The position numbers and the translations under genes are program-made. Positions 12,401 to 25,463 of a stretch of 64,000 nt of DNA are shown one piece after another; the stretch's first letter is position 1; each line of letters begins with the position of its first letter. Source of the stretch: Syngnathus acus (lineage: Eukaryota > Chordata > Actinopteri > Syngnathiformes > Syngnathidae); NCBI RefSeq assembly GCF_901709675.1, contig NC_051095.1, forward strand, positions 5,951,956 through 6,015,955, given 5' to 3'. Under the pieces are notes generated by a model, which was not told the origin of the DNA, did no database searches, and was given only the letters and a program-made list of their open reading frames with translations.

Positions 12401-14577
12401 CGGCACCACAAATCTGAAGAACAGGACAAAGGCGCGGTCAGACTTTATGTGGAAGCCTGCTGTTCCTAATAATATGGCCAGTCGTCCACGTACACGTTCG
12501 CACTTCCACTTGGGGTCAGCGCAAGGTCTCTCCGCTTTTTGCCGACCGCACACGCACTTCTGAACGCTGAATTTGGGACAGGGGGAACACTCTGACACAC
12601 AAAGAAAGACGCTGAGCATACAGGAAGTAGAAAGCGACGCCACTGGTTTCTTCACGTGTGCTTACCAGAGTGGCACGGCTGGGAACACTTGTGTTGCCGG
12701 CATGGCAATAACTTTCCACACGGTTGCCGGCATAACCAGCCCTGGGGGTAAAAAAAAAAAAATCCGTGAAGCTGCGCAAACGTTTTTTAAAATGTGCGTG
12801 TGAGTACCTTGTTGCTACAGCGCCGGGGGAGGGGCTTAGCATTGCCACACAAGCAGGAAACTGACACCATCTTGGGGCAGGGCGGGCACGGACCTGCGGA
12901 CACAAGGAGTTCGCCAGAGGGAAAACGGGAAGTGTGTTCGCACAAGCGCATTTGTGTGGGCAATTACCGGGATGACACAACAGCAGACATGCGTGTCCAC
13001 AGGAAGGTTTCAACTCCTTATGACACACGGCGCCACATGAGTGAGGCGCTAACCAGGGATCGGCGGGAGGATCCTCAAGCTTCCCACAGTAACACACGTA
13101 CCTGAATACAACACACGTGCACAATCACATCCACGACTGGGTTGCTCGTACTGGTAGCTGCTTACCTGGTGGGCGTGGCGGCGTGGGAGTACTCAGCCCG
13201 ACACTTGGGACTGCGGAAAGGGAAAAGATTGCACTTAAGAACAACATAAACACTGCATGATTGGTAACTTTTGCCTCACCAGGGCCACGGATGTTGCTTG
13301 CGGCCAAAGTCTTCGTCCGTGGCCGAGCAGAGCAGGAACACAGAATCCCTGGCCCACTTTTGGATGCACGGAAGATGGAAGAGGGAGTAGCAGCCGGAGC
13401 AGCTCCACACCTGGAAGGGGGCCGGGAGATGTTAGCAAAGCGGTGGCATCACACGACCTGACATTAAAAAAGAGCAGCAGTGCCATGGAGCCTTCAAGTC
13501 ACACATCTATAAAAACAAGCAAAACTAATAAGAAATAAAAATATTCAACTATATACATTACAAAAGAGCAGCAGTGGCATGGAGCCTCTCAAGCCTCAAA
13601 CCTCTCAAGCATTTTTTACACGTTGGGTTGTTCGAATCTATAATTGCTCCGGTTGCACCCGGCTCAAATGCAAAATATTTCCACACACGACTCTTTGAGC
13701 GACCTGGCTTCTCAACAAGCCGGCGTGTTGGACTTCCACTCGCACTTGCTGAAGCCATTTTTATGACAGACCGAATGTTTTCTTCTTCTCCAGCACCGCT
13801 GACTGCTGCTCCGTGCTGCTCGCATGTGTATACTGCCCCCTTCAGTTCCAGCAAGAATCGACACAGCTCGCCGAGCGAAAAGTTAAATATTTGGTAGTCG
13901 GTACCACAAAAAGCAGGTTGTATTTTTTGCGTGTTGGTACTGTCGGTTCTTTTGACAACACTAGACCTGACCAAAAAGTCTTAGCCCTTCCTCACCGGCT
14001 GAGTCCGCTTGACCGAGGCGATGCAGATGAGACAGGTGAGCGCGCCGGACTGGAAGAGTTCGTTGACATACTGGCCCGTTCTTTGCAGGCCTGTGATGTC
14101 ACCGCCTGGTGAAGACACATGTTTGAGAAACAAATTATCGCAATGTATCGCAAAATTTCAATTGGCAGTTTGACCAAGGTCCATTAGATGTGGCTCACCT
14201 GTGTGACTGGTATAAGTAGTGAAGGTGGACTCCAGGACACGAGCGTCATTATGCTCCTTAATGTCGTCATCGTCGTCGTCGTCATCCTCAGAGGAGCAGT
14301 TGGTGTGGCGCTCCATCAGTCGCTGCGCAGCGGCCTGGTTGGACTTTCGGATCTCCTCAAACTTGGAAGCGCCTGTCCGCCAGAACACAGAAAGTGTGTC
14401 AGCACACTACTAAAGTAAACACAATGTAATGTGATCCTCACCAAGGTGTAGTGGAACCGTCGTCTTGGTACTGTCTGCTCTTCCTACAGCACTTCCAGGC
14501 TTTTCTCGCGCTTTTTCTCCTGGATCTTCCTGCTTCCGCCCACGGCCCCTGCCATGAGGTCTCCAGGCTGGCTGCAT
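9477..14577 (-). CDS. nfxl1: NFX1-type zinc finger protein with C-terminal membrane anchor
   Basis: NF-X1-like 1, a RING-like protein with a long array of Cys-rich NFX1 zinc fingers and a C-terminal membrane segment. Start exon 14577-14442 ([15 protein letters not shown]). Next come an exon near 14390-14200 ([15 protein letters not shown] plus an Asp run), one near 14105-13993 ([14 protein letters not shown]), 13410-13280 ([24 protein letters not shown]-like) and 13210-13170. NFX1 fingers follow in small exons from 13100 to about 10040, for example [46 protein letters not shown] and [12 protein letters not shown]. The end has a coiled charged stretch ([13 protein letters not shown]), a basic run and the membrane segment [18 protein letters not shown], with the stop at 9477. 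The order and spacing of motifs follow human NFXL1 throughout, and the position between corin and cnga1 is the conserved vertebrate one. Not every exon edge was fixed. Confidence 0.93.
10802..10815 (+). promoter_or_regulatory. CTCF-type core motif inside an nfxl1 exon
   Basis: CCAGCAGGTGGCAC matches the CCASYAGRKGGCRS core. It falls in the exon encoding [10 protein letters not shown], so it may be coincidental. Confidence 0.25.
13465..13585. repeat. Short direct repeat flanking an intronic AT-rich stretch
   Basis: AAAGAGCAGCAGTGCCATGG at about 13468 recurs with one change (GTGGCATGG) at about 13564. The copies are about 95 bp apart and the second abuts the hAT fragment. It may be a small local duplication made when the element inserted or decayed. 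Confidence 0.5.
13558..13974 (-). mobile_element. hAT transposase fragment (BED zinc finger) in nfxl1 intron
   Basis: A minus-strand open frame of 138 codons contains [17 protein letters not shown] followed by [11 protein letters not shown]. This is the start of a BED-type zinc finger as found in hAT (hobo/Ac/Tam3) transposases and ZBED proteins: the aromatic W-F pair, then CxxC. The His pair that should complete the finger is missing; the frame ends LHATAALL. The core transposase domain is also absent, so this is an inactive 5' remnant. It lies between the nfxl1 exons at about 13993 and 13410, in the same orientation as the gene. No terminal inverted repeats or 8-bp target duplication were found by eye. 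Confidence 0.65.
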
Positions 14578-15739
14578 GGCAGCCACTAGGATCGAAATCT
14601 AACCTAATCTCCTACAAAAAAAAATCAGGGTTTAGTTGATCAACATTTTGTTTTTTGTTGTTTGAACGTCCCGTAACGGAATAGAAAAAAAATAACAGTA
14701 AAAGTAGTCATGGTTGTTTAGCAAGGTTTTAAATGATGACAGATAACGTTCCAAAAGTTAGCACAAGCTAACTCGCCGGCTAGCGAGGTATCACGAAGAC
14801 GTGCGGAGGAGGCGCCCAAAAAGCAACATGAACGTCATACTGGAAGTCACAAATGTAAAAAAAAAAAAAAAAAAAAATGCGTCGAGTTACTTAGAGTCGA
14901 GCACGTTATAAGAAAGCAATGGCACATGCAAAAAAAAACATTGCAAGCAAGTGTACAAACCTCGGTTCTCTCGCAGTTGCACCAGTGCGGACTTGAGACT
15001 CGACGCGCAGCTGCCACGCGCAACACGTCGCGTTGCATGCTGGGACTTGTAGTCTATCTACAGGCGCGTGCCGGAACAAGAGAACTACAAATCCCATCAG
15101 TAGAAACAGTAGAAGAGGGACGCTGCAACAGACTATTTATTAATATTGTTTAATTTCATTCGTGATGTCCACATCTTTCCAAGACAAAACATGTGATTGG
15201 CATGTTTCTGCTTTAAATCATATTTTGACTATTTAGCGTTGGTGCTTTAGCGCGCGGTTATCAAACGGAGGCACGTTAGCCATTACTTTAATTTGGAGGG
15301 CGCGGGGCAATCAAATCATTTGCTGTTAACATTATATGCGTCTACGTGATTCCACCTACGTTGTTAGTTTCTAAGCATTTTATACCGAATGAAGCAAACT
15401 AGTTGTCAACTAACTTCGCAGTCATGTTGATTTTGTGTTTGTGTTGCACGTCAGCTTGGGACAATGGAAATTTGTTGAGTTTGGTTCAATTTGGTAAAAT
15501 TCCGTTATAATGAAACAAGTGATGAATTTTCATGTTGAAACAAACAAAAATAATAATTATTCGAATGGGATTTACACGACACATGGGGCCTTCGGAAGAA
15601 ATTCTCTCCCTGGATGCCCGGCACAAACGTTTGAGAACAGTACGAATATTCTGGCAGTGATTAATATTTCAATTTTGATGACAGTTTCAATAGCGTGCAG
15701 CTATGCTTAATGTGCAGTCGCGCTATCTAGTACTGCTCG
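14578..15739. other. nfxl1 promoter region and cnga1 3' flank
   Basis: Between the nfxl1 start (14577) and the cnga1 stop (15740). Contains a poly-A run at about 14857-14877 and otherwise AT-rich unique sequence. The nfxl1 promoter and 5' UTR should lie near 14600-15100. A TTTATT at about 15135 could be the cnga1 poly(A) signal on the minus strand. No extra exon recognised. Confidence 0.5.
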
Positions 15740-19182
<3,443 letters not shown>

Positions 19183-19664
19183 GGGGTGCTCTCTTCCCTT
19201 CTGGCGCGCAGGAACACACACGCATACGAATACACTCACACAATACGCACAAAGTGTCTTTTGCATTGCAATTTGCAGCCATTGCATCACTCACCTGTCA
19301 GGTAATATTCACTTGCCCCCGGGTTACGCCGTCTACATCCAAGCCATTGCCATGGAAACACAACTGCGCGACCCCCAAGACAACCTTGAAATCCACCAGA
19401 AGAAAGAAAAACTTTCCCCCGACCAAGCAGAAGCGTTCAGTCGCAGATAAAGCGATTAGCGGACGGATGATCGGGCGCGACTCACGCTCACGCGCACGCG
19501 TAGCTAACCTTGGCATAAACATTTGGAAAGCTGCAACTTTTGTCTTCAACTGAACAAACTTTGCACTTGGAATAACACCAGTGGACAACAGGGAAGAAGA
19601 AAGGATGTGTAGAAAAAGTGAAGGAGAAGAATGACCTATGCTCATTTAGATGAGTCAGCACACA

Positions 19665-19668
<4 letters not shown>

Positions 19669-19739
<71 letters not shown>
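19669..19739. repeat. Pure (CA)n microsatellite
   Basis: About 70 bp of uninterrupted CA dinucleotides, roughly 480 bp upstream of the cnga1 start codon. A likely length-polymorphic marker. Confidence 0.98.
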
Positions 19740-19741
<2 letters not shown>

Positions 19742-19875
19742 GCAGCTTTGACAAGCTTAAATGTGCGTTGTGTGAGGCGGTACGGTGCAGTATATATAGT
19801 GACCGCTGAAGTAGCGCTGAAGATAAGGGTCGCTATTTCCCCGCTTCCTAAACGCTAGCTAGGGAACTATATTTG

Positions 19876-20000
19876 GGAGCCGTGGCCAAGTAGTTATATC
19901 GTCGTCACCCGCCACCGGGGGTTGCTGGTTCAAGACCATCCACCCGGAAACAGGCTGCAATGTCGAGCAAGACCGATACTCCAAACGGCTACCTGGACAC
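19876..20000 (+). mobile_element. tRNA-derived SINE fragment
   Basis: A polymerase III A-box-like stretch TGGCCAAGTAGTTA (19883-19896) is followed by a B-box-like GGTTCAAGACC (19927-19937), about 30 bp apart as in a tRNA. The surroundings do not fold into a tRNA acceptor stem. This is the pattern of a SINE head derived from a Ser/Leu-like tRNA. The 3' limit is a guess. Confidence 0.55.
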
Positions 20001-20224
20001 GTAAGCAGCTAGTGGGTCCCACAACCAGACTGTACCGTGTGCACACGCGTACATGGCCCCCAAAAAAGGACTATTTTCATTTTATTTCGAAGACGAATGG
20101 ATATTGTACTCAGAAAAATAGTTTTGGAACATTATTTTTGTGAGTAGTTGTTGATTTGGCTTTTGGAGACAACAAGGAATGGAAACATCACAAATATTGA
20201 AAATACAAAATCAAAACAATCGTC

Positions 20225-20296
20225 TGCGTTGGCCGGGAATCGAACCCGGGTCAACTGCTTGGAAGGCAGCTATGCTCACCACTATACCACCAACGC
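20225..20296 (-). tRNA. tRNA-Gly (anticodon TCC)
   Basis: 72 bases on the minus strand form a standard tRNA. The acceptor stem GCGTTGG pairs with CCAACGC and is followed by the discriminator A. The A box is TGGTATAGTGG, the anticodon loop CTTCCAA carries TCC, and the T arm has the B box GGTTCGATTCC. There is no intron and the CCA is not encoded. It is a single isolated copy between cnga1 and cxxc4 and looks fully functional. Confidence 0.96.
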
Positions 20297-21688
20297 ATGT
20301 GACGGTGCAAGGAACAACAGTGTTATTTAAAGATTTTCCAATTCCCTTGTTCCGATTTACAAGCGTTATGTATGAACTGTATTACATGTCTAAACTATTC
20401 TCCTCCCTTCTTTGTTGTCTACTCAACATAAAGGAGTCGTCGTTTATGCCGCTCGAAGGTGAACCTTCCACTATGGTCCACTAGAGGGCAGTGTGCCACG
20501 CACCTATTGTTCCAAATTCATTTGTTTTGTGAAGGGGGTGAAAGGTCTCCGGACCACCCAACTCAACAGGCCAACAGTGACCTGCGACCTTTGCCGAATA
20601 AAGGCTGCGACCAATGACAGTGGAGCAGAGGCCTCTCGCTGGCGTGTGTGCGTGGAAATGCGTGTGTGCGTGTGACATCCCTTCCTGGCGGGCCGCCAAT
20701 CATCTTCACACTCTGCCGCCTCCTCTTCCTCCCCGGGCGCCAATCAGACGCCACGCGGCGCGCGGCCACGGGTGGCGCCAGACGCAGCGGAGGGCACGAG
20801 TCAACACGCGCTTCCCCTCCCCCTTCCTGTCAGCGAGCATCAGCCTGCCAACAAGCCCCCCCACCCTCCACCATCCCGCCCCACGCCACCCCCCTCCCCT
20901 CCGCCGCGTCGTGAGGACGACACACGTATTCGTTCATAACCTCCGCCATTATTCATCGCCCCCTCCCCCCCTGCAGGGTCTCTCGCTGTCTCCACGCCAC
21001 CTGCTAATTGAACTCCTTCCTCCTGCCTCGCGCGAGCTCGCTTGTGCCAAGCCCAGGTGATTATACGCCCCCCTCCCATTATCCATCACCTCCCCCCCCT
21101 TCCCCTTCGCCGCCACTGACAGACCGACAAATCCCTCCCGGTGCTCCTCTCCCACCCCCCACCTACCCCTCCTCCTCCTCTCTCCATCTCCTTCCCCGCC
21201 AGCCATGATCCGTGGCGGGCTAATTCCCAGACGGTCCTCCTCTTCCTCTTGTCGTCCTCGCGGGCCTGGTGAGTAGCCTCATCTCCTCCTCTTCTCCTCC
21301 TCTGCCTCTGTGTGCGTGTGTGCGTGCGCGTGTTGGACCGCCGCATGCCGCCTTCACGCTTTTTAGCCTTTTACGAGCCGCCTTCAAGCCCCCCACCTCC
21401 CCCCTCGTCTTCCTCCTGCTGCGCCTGTGGGATGAGGGGGAGGCAGGGGCAGTGTGAAGAAGGAGGAGGAGGAGGAGGGGGGGCGTTAATGTGCCGCCCG
21501 GGAGAGTGGTTTCCTCTCGCGGTCGGCGGCTGCCGTGACCTTCTGTCACGCTGATCGGATAATTAGTCCCGCCTCCAGGGTGCGCTCTCATGCAGCCGCT
21601 TCCCGCCACAGGTCAGAGGTCACAGGAAGTCAACGTGCGTGTGTTTTGTCCCTTGCAGGAAAGTAAACAAAAGGTGCGGACGGCGGCC
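20297..21688. promoter_or_regulatory. cxxc4 upstream region, CpG/CT-rich
   Basis: From about 20690 the sequence becomes GC-rich with long CCTCC/CCCC stretches. It probably includes the cxxc4 promoter and 5' non-coding exon(s). A splice acceptor (CCCTTGCAG) at 21650-21658 precedes the coding start exon, so at least one upstream non-coding exon is expected. The long open frames here are low-complexity Pro/Ser/Arg frames and were not accepted as genes. Confidence 0.5.
20478..20491 (+). promoter_or_regulatory. CTCF-type core motif in intergenic DNA
   Basis: CCACTAGAGGGCAG matches the CTCF core CCASYAGRKGGCRS at all 14 positions. It lies about 180 bp beyond the tRNA-Gly gene, between cnga1 and cxxc4. 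Of the three perfect cores noticed in the window it is the only one outside coding sequence, so the most likely to be a real site. Confidence 0.5.
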
Positions 21689-24069
21689 ATGTCAGGCATG
21701 ACGAGCGGCGTGTGCGTGGAGAGCGACCTGTCGTCCGTGCTCCAGCGGAGCTCGGCCTCCTCGCATCACCACCCCAATCACCACGGTTACGGAGGCCAAG
21801 GCCAGGTGAGTCAAGATGACTTGAAGTCAAGTCACACATCTCAAGTCTTGACCTTGCGTGAAACTCACTGTGGGAAAAATCGGGTTTCAAACAAGTCACA
21901 AGTTACTGTGGCATCCAAATTAAGTCACTCAAGTTGAGACAAAATTTCCGACAAGTCGAGTCAAGATTTGAGTGAAGCAAGTCAAAAATCATCTCAGACT
22001 CTCTCTTGCCTTTGACTTCGTCGATGTTTGACCAGCTAGCAGTGAGCTAAACGGTTAATGTAGCTTAGCCGTCTTGTCGCACAAGATGGCACTCTGTCAT
22101 AGTTGTTGTTGTGACTGATTGACTAATCCACGATGAAACGAATCGACAAGTTTGAAAATGGAATAATTGTTGAGACCTTGTCAAAAGGCTAATTACCCAA
22201 ATCTTTAGAATTTCAGCCTCTCACCGGTAATTACTCTCCGATTGCTGTTCTTCATGAAAACAAACGGATTATCTTTGACTAAAATCGACATGTGTGCTGA
22301 TTTTCTGACTGACGTTAAGCACTAAACCAGTGAGTCCATATTCATCATCTTGTGTTTTGTGTACTCTCATTTTGAAATCATTTCATTTTTCAACATAGCA
22401 ATGCAAATTTTAAAATGCTTTTTTGATGCAAATGATCGATTAATCAAACAATCAACTTACCGTGTCGCCCCCTTGTGGTCGCAGGTGTCCACACTGGCGC
22501 CCATGCTGGACTACAGCAGCGAGATGGACCGCTACCGCTCGTCCATCGCCAGCTTCTACAAGACCAACGTAGACGTGGGCAACTTCCCGCAGTCGGCCAA
22601 GCTGGCGGCGCGCTTGGCAGCCGCCGCTCCCATCTTCCCCCCCACCGCCACCAGACTGGGCGCCATGACCACGGCGCCCTGGGGCTGCCATGACAACGTC
22701 AACCACCCGGCGGCCGTCTTCTGGGGCCGACCCAAAACGGCCGGAGCGCACCACCGCCACCACCCGTCAGCGCCCGCGGGTCACATGACCCCATCGCACT
22801 CCCACGGGAGTGGCATGCCTCAGGGCGGGGGAGCGGAGGAGGGGGGAAGGACTGAAAAACACTCAGCCGCCTCGCTACCCGTCACCCAAACGGCACACCA
22901 CCACCCCATGGCGCCCAGCAACGCCAACTTCCTGCCCGGCTATGGTGGGGGGAGCGACTGCGGAGCGGGCAAGCAGGGACACACCCACCCGGATGTGATG
23001 GGCCTATCCGAGGGGGGCAGCTGCAACGGGGGCAGTGTTCTGGGAAGTGGCTTCCTGGGGGGACTGGGCTTACCCCCGGGCGTCATTGTCATGGCGATGG
23101 GTTCAACGGCGGGCGGGATGTCAGATGCCGGCAGCGCTTTCCAGATGACGGGTGGCCAGCGGGGGCCCGCGGACTGCCAGCAGCACTCTGGCTCCTCGCC
23201 CTGCCCCTCCTCAACCTCGCCCTCGTCGTCGGGCGTGGCAGCGGGCGGCGCGGTCCTGTCGCCGCCCTCGTCATCGTCGTCGTCCTCGTCGTCTAAGAGG
23301 AAGCGGAAGCGCTGCGGCGTGTGCGGGCCGTGCCGGCGGCTCATCAACTGCGGCGTGTGTTCGTCCTGCCGCAACAGGAAGACGGGCCACCAGATCTGCA
23401 AGTTCAGGAAGTGCGAGGAGCTCAAGAAAAAGCCGGGGGGCGGCGGGGGAGGGGCGCTCGAGGTGAGGGGAATCCAAATGAACATTAAATGTGAAATTCA
23501 AAGTTGACGGCACCGGCCTCACTCACACCAATCACAATTTTATCTTTTTTTTTTTGGGTCCGCGGTCTCCGGCCACACAACGCCAAACACAAAGTTTTTA
23601 TTTCCTCAAAATAATTGGTGAGTTAATGATAATTATAAATCGCACTTAACTAGATTAAAAGAAAAAAGTAGTTTATTTTGTGACTATTTCTTGTGAACGC
23701 GAGTCGAAATTGGCCCTACTCAGCTCACCTCTTTTAATTGTGTGCGTGCGCACGTTCGGCTCACTTAATGAGCGTTGCTGGACCCGGACGACATCTCCAT
23801 TCATCCTCACTTCCTCCCGAGAGAGTCGCTAAAAACCGTAGCTAATTGGCCCGTACGCACACACGCGCGCAGCTACAGGATGCGCACGTGCTCGCACATT
23901 AGGCTAATCTTTGTCAATTACACGCTAATTGGATCCGTGGTGTGAGCGTGAGTGACGACGTGGTGTATGTGGTCAGAAGGTCTTTCTCACTTTTTTTTTT
24001 TTTTGCCTTAACCATCCTTAGAGGCCGCCATCCGTCCCGACCGGCGAGGCCTTCCGGTGGTTCTTCTAG
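21689..24069 (+). CDS. cxxc4: CXXC finger protein 4 (Idax), long form
   Basis: Binds unmethylated CpG through a CXXC finger. The family also binds Dishevelled (dampening Wnt signalling) and influences TET2. Three coding exons join in frame: 21689-21805 ([14 protein letters not shown]), 22485-23462 ([20 protein letters not shown], then GLPPGVIVM, then the finger) and a 48-bp exon 24022-24069 that ends GEAFRWFF, the CXXC4/CXXC5 C-terminus. Total 380 aa. The finger reads [19 protein letters not shown] then [15 protein letters not shown], with all eight zinc cysteines. The GVC and RLINCGVC residues and LPPGVIVM match CXXC4 rather than CXXC5. The N-terminal block corresponds to the long mammalian isoform. 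A frame running on past 23462 to a stop at 23505 is intron read-through. AATAAA at 24481 is a possible poly(A) signal. Confidence 0.94.
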
Positions 24070-24480
24070 TCTGCGCCGGGGGCCCAAACAGGAAGCGACA
24101 CTGGCACGTTGGCACTGGACTGAGGACAGTTGGGGCACAAGCTGCCCACTGTTGGCTGCTAGCAGTGGAGAATCCGTGTGTCACTCCTTCTTTCTCAAAA
24201 ATAAGACAGTGACTAATTATTTTGATTTTTCTTTTTTTTTTTAAATTTGTCACAAATGTCACAGATTTTTTATATTTTATTTTCAGGGTGAGGAAAATGC
24301 AAAATCAAATTCTAGTATCGTCTAAAGGTTGCAGTGATGGTAACTAATGCGCTAACGTAGCTTTACTTGTGCTTGTCCCCAAACTTCAGCATGATGTAAA
24401 CTCAATTAAATAATCTAAACAAATTTAGTCCTGTTGGCCAATTTTGTATTTTTAATCTGAACCTTAAAATGAATGATAAC

Positions 24481-24486
24481 AATAAA
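24481..24486 (+). terminator. Candidate cxxc4 poly(A) signal
   Basis: AATAAA about 410 nt after the cxxc4 stop, in AT-rich DNA. Brain-type CXXC4 transcripts can have long 3' UTRs, so other signals may be used. Confidence 0.35.
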
Positions 24487-25463
24487 TCATGTATTTTTCT
24501 CACCGTTTAGTTTTGGATTGGGTGGTACAATGATTTATCGATCAATTGACGGCTAAATCGTTTGATCACAATCTGTTTTGATCTTTTAGAGGCAGTTCAA
24601 TTAAAAATTGTCCTAATCCTCCAAATGTCCATTTTTCAACAGTAAATAATCTCTGATTTCTGTAGTCCCGATTTCTATAGTAGTCTGATTATCGTTTGGT
24701 TGCAGCCCTGAATTAAAATATAAAAAAATGGTTCTTTTTAAATTTGTCACCAATTGAAAATGGAAAGAAAGAAAGACACACGGACTTTGTCGCTCAGAAG
24801 ATGAGCTGTCAGTAAATACGTTTCGTGAACAACTCGGACGGACCATGTCTACTGTTTCTTCAACATGCTGTCAACGGTCCGGCAAGACTTTATGTGGATG
24901 TGCGTCAAAGGACTACAACTTTCCTCAGGAGGACTACAAGGACCACAAACGCATTCACGGACCAGACAAAACAAGGAACGAGGAAGTTGCCCGACGAGCG
25001 CGCGTGCACGGGTTGCATCTTTCCGCGTGTGCTAATCATCCCCCATACTGGTGAGGCAGAACGCTGGTCGTCCTTGACAACAGAGCGCCTTGTTGCTAGG
25101 AAACTGCTAACAATGGACCAGCACTTGTGCGCTTCAATGTGGGCGTGGCGGGGAAATGCTTCCACACAATGACAGACACGTTTGGAATCCCCTGAAAATG
25201 TTTTATTGTCATCAAGTGCGTGCGTGTGTGAGTGAAGTCATCAACATCCACACTGCTAACTCAATTTCACATTAAATGCACTTAGAAATAAGGCTCGACA
25301 TTATTTTAAAGCCTCGGTAGGTACGCCATCCAGTGGCCATGAATGAATACAACGGCATCTGACTAGAGTCCGGGATGCGTTGCCATGGAAACTGGGTTGA
25401 ATATCGAGAGGCGGAATAAAAGAACAGTTGGGCTCACGCGATTGGAGAACGCCAGCGGTGACA

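Noticed and set aside
20614-21554. Several long Pro/Ser/Arg-rich frames upstream of cxxc4
   Set aside because: CT-rich low-complexity DNA gives open frames on both strands. No conserved motif or splice structure.
22465-22482. CTCF-like site (reverse CCACAAGGGGGCGA) before cxxc4 exon 2
   Set aside because: One core position deviates (A for Y) and it overlaps the splice acceptor region, so it was not listed as a site.
22940-23485. 181-codon minus-strand frame opposite cxxc4
   Set aside because: Antisense shadow of the Ser/Gly-rich and CXXC coding sequence. The plus strand has the conserved protein and splice sites.
23463-23507. cxxc4 frame continuing to a stop at 23505
   Set aside because: It runs through a GT donor into AT-rich DNA. 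The conserved C-terminus is found in the exon at 24022-24069.
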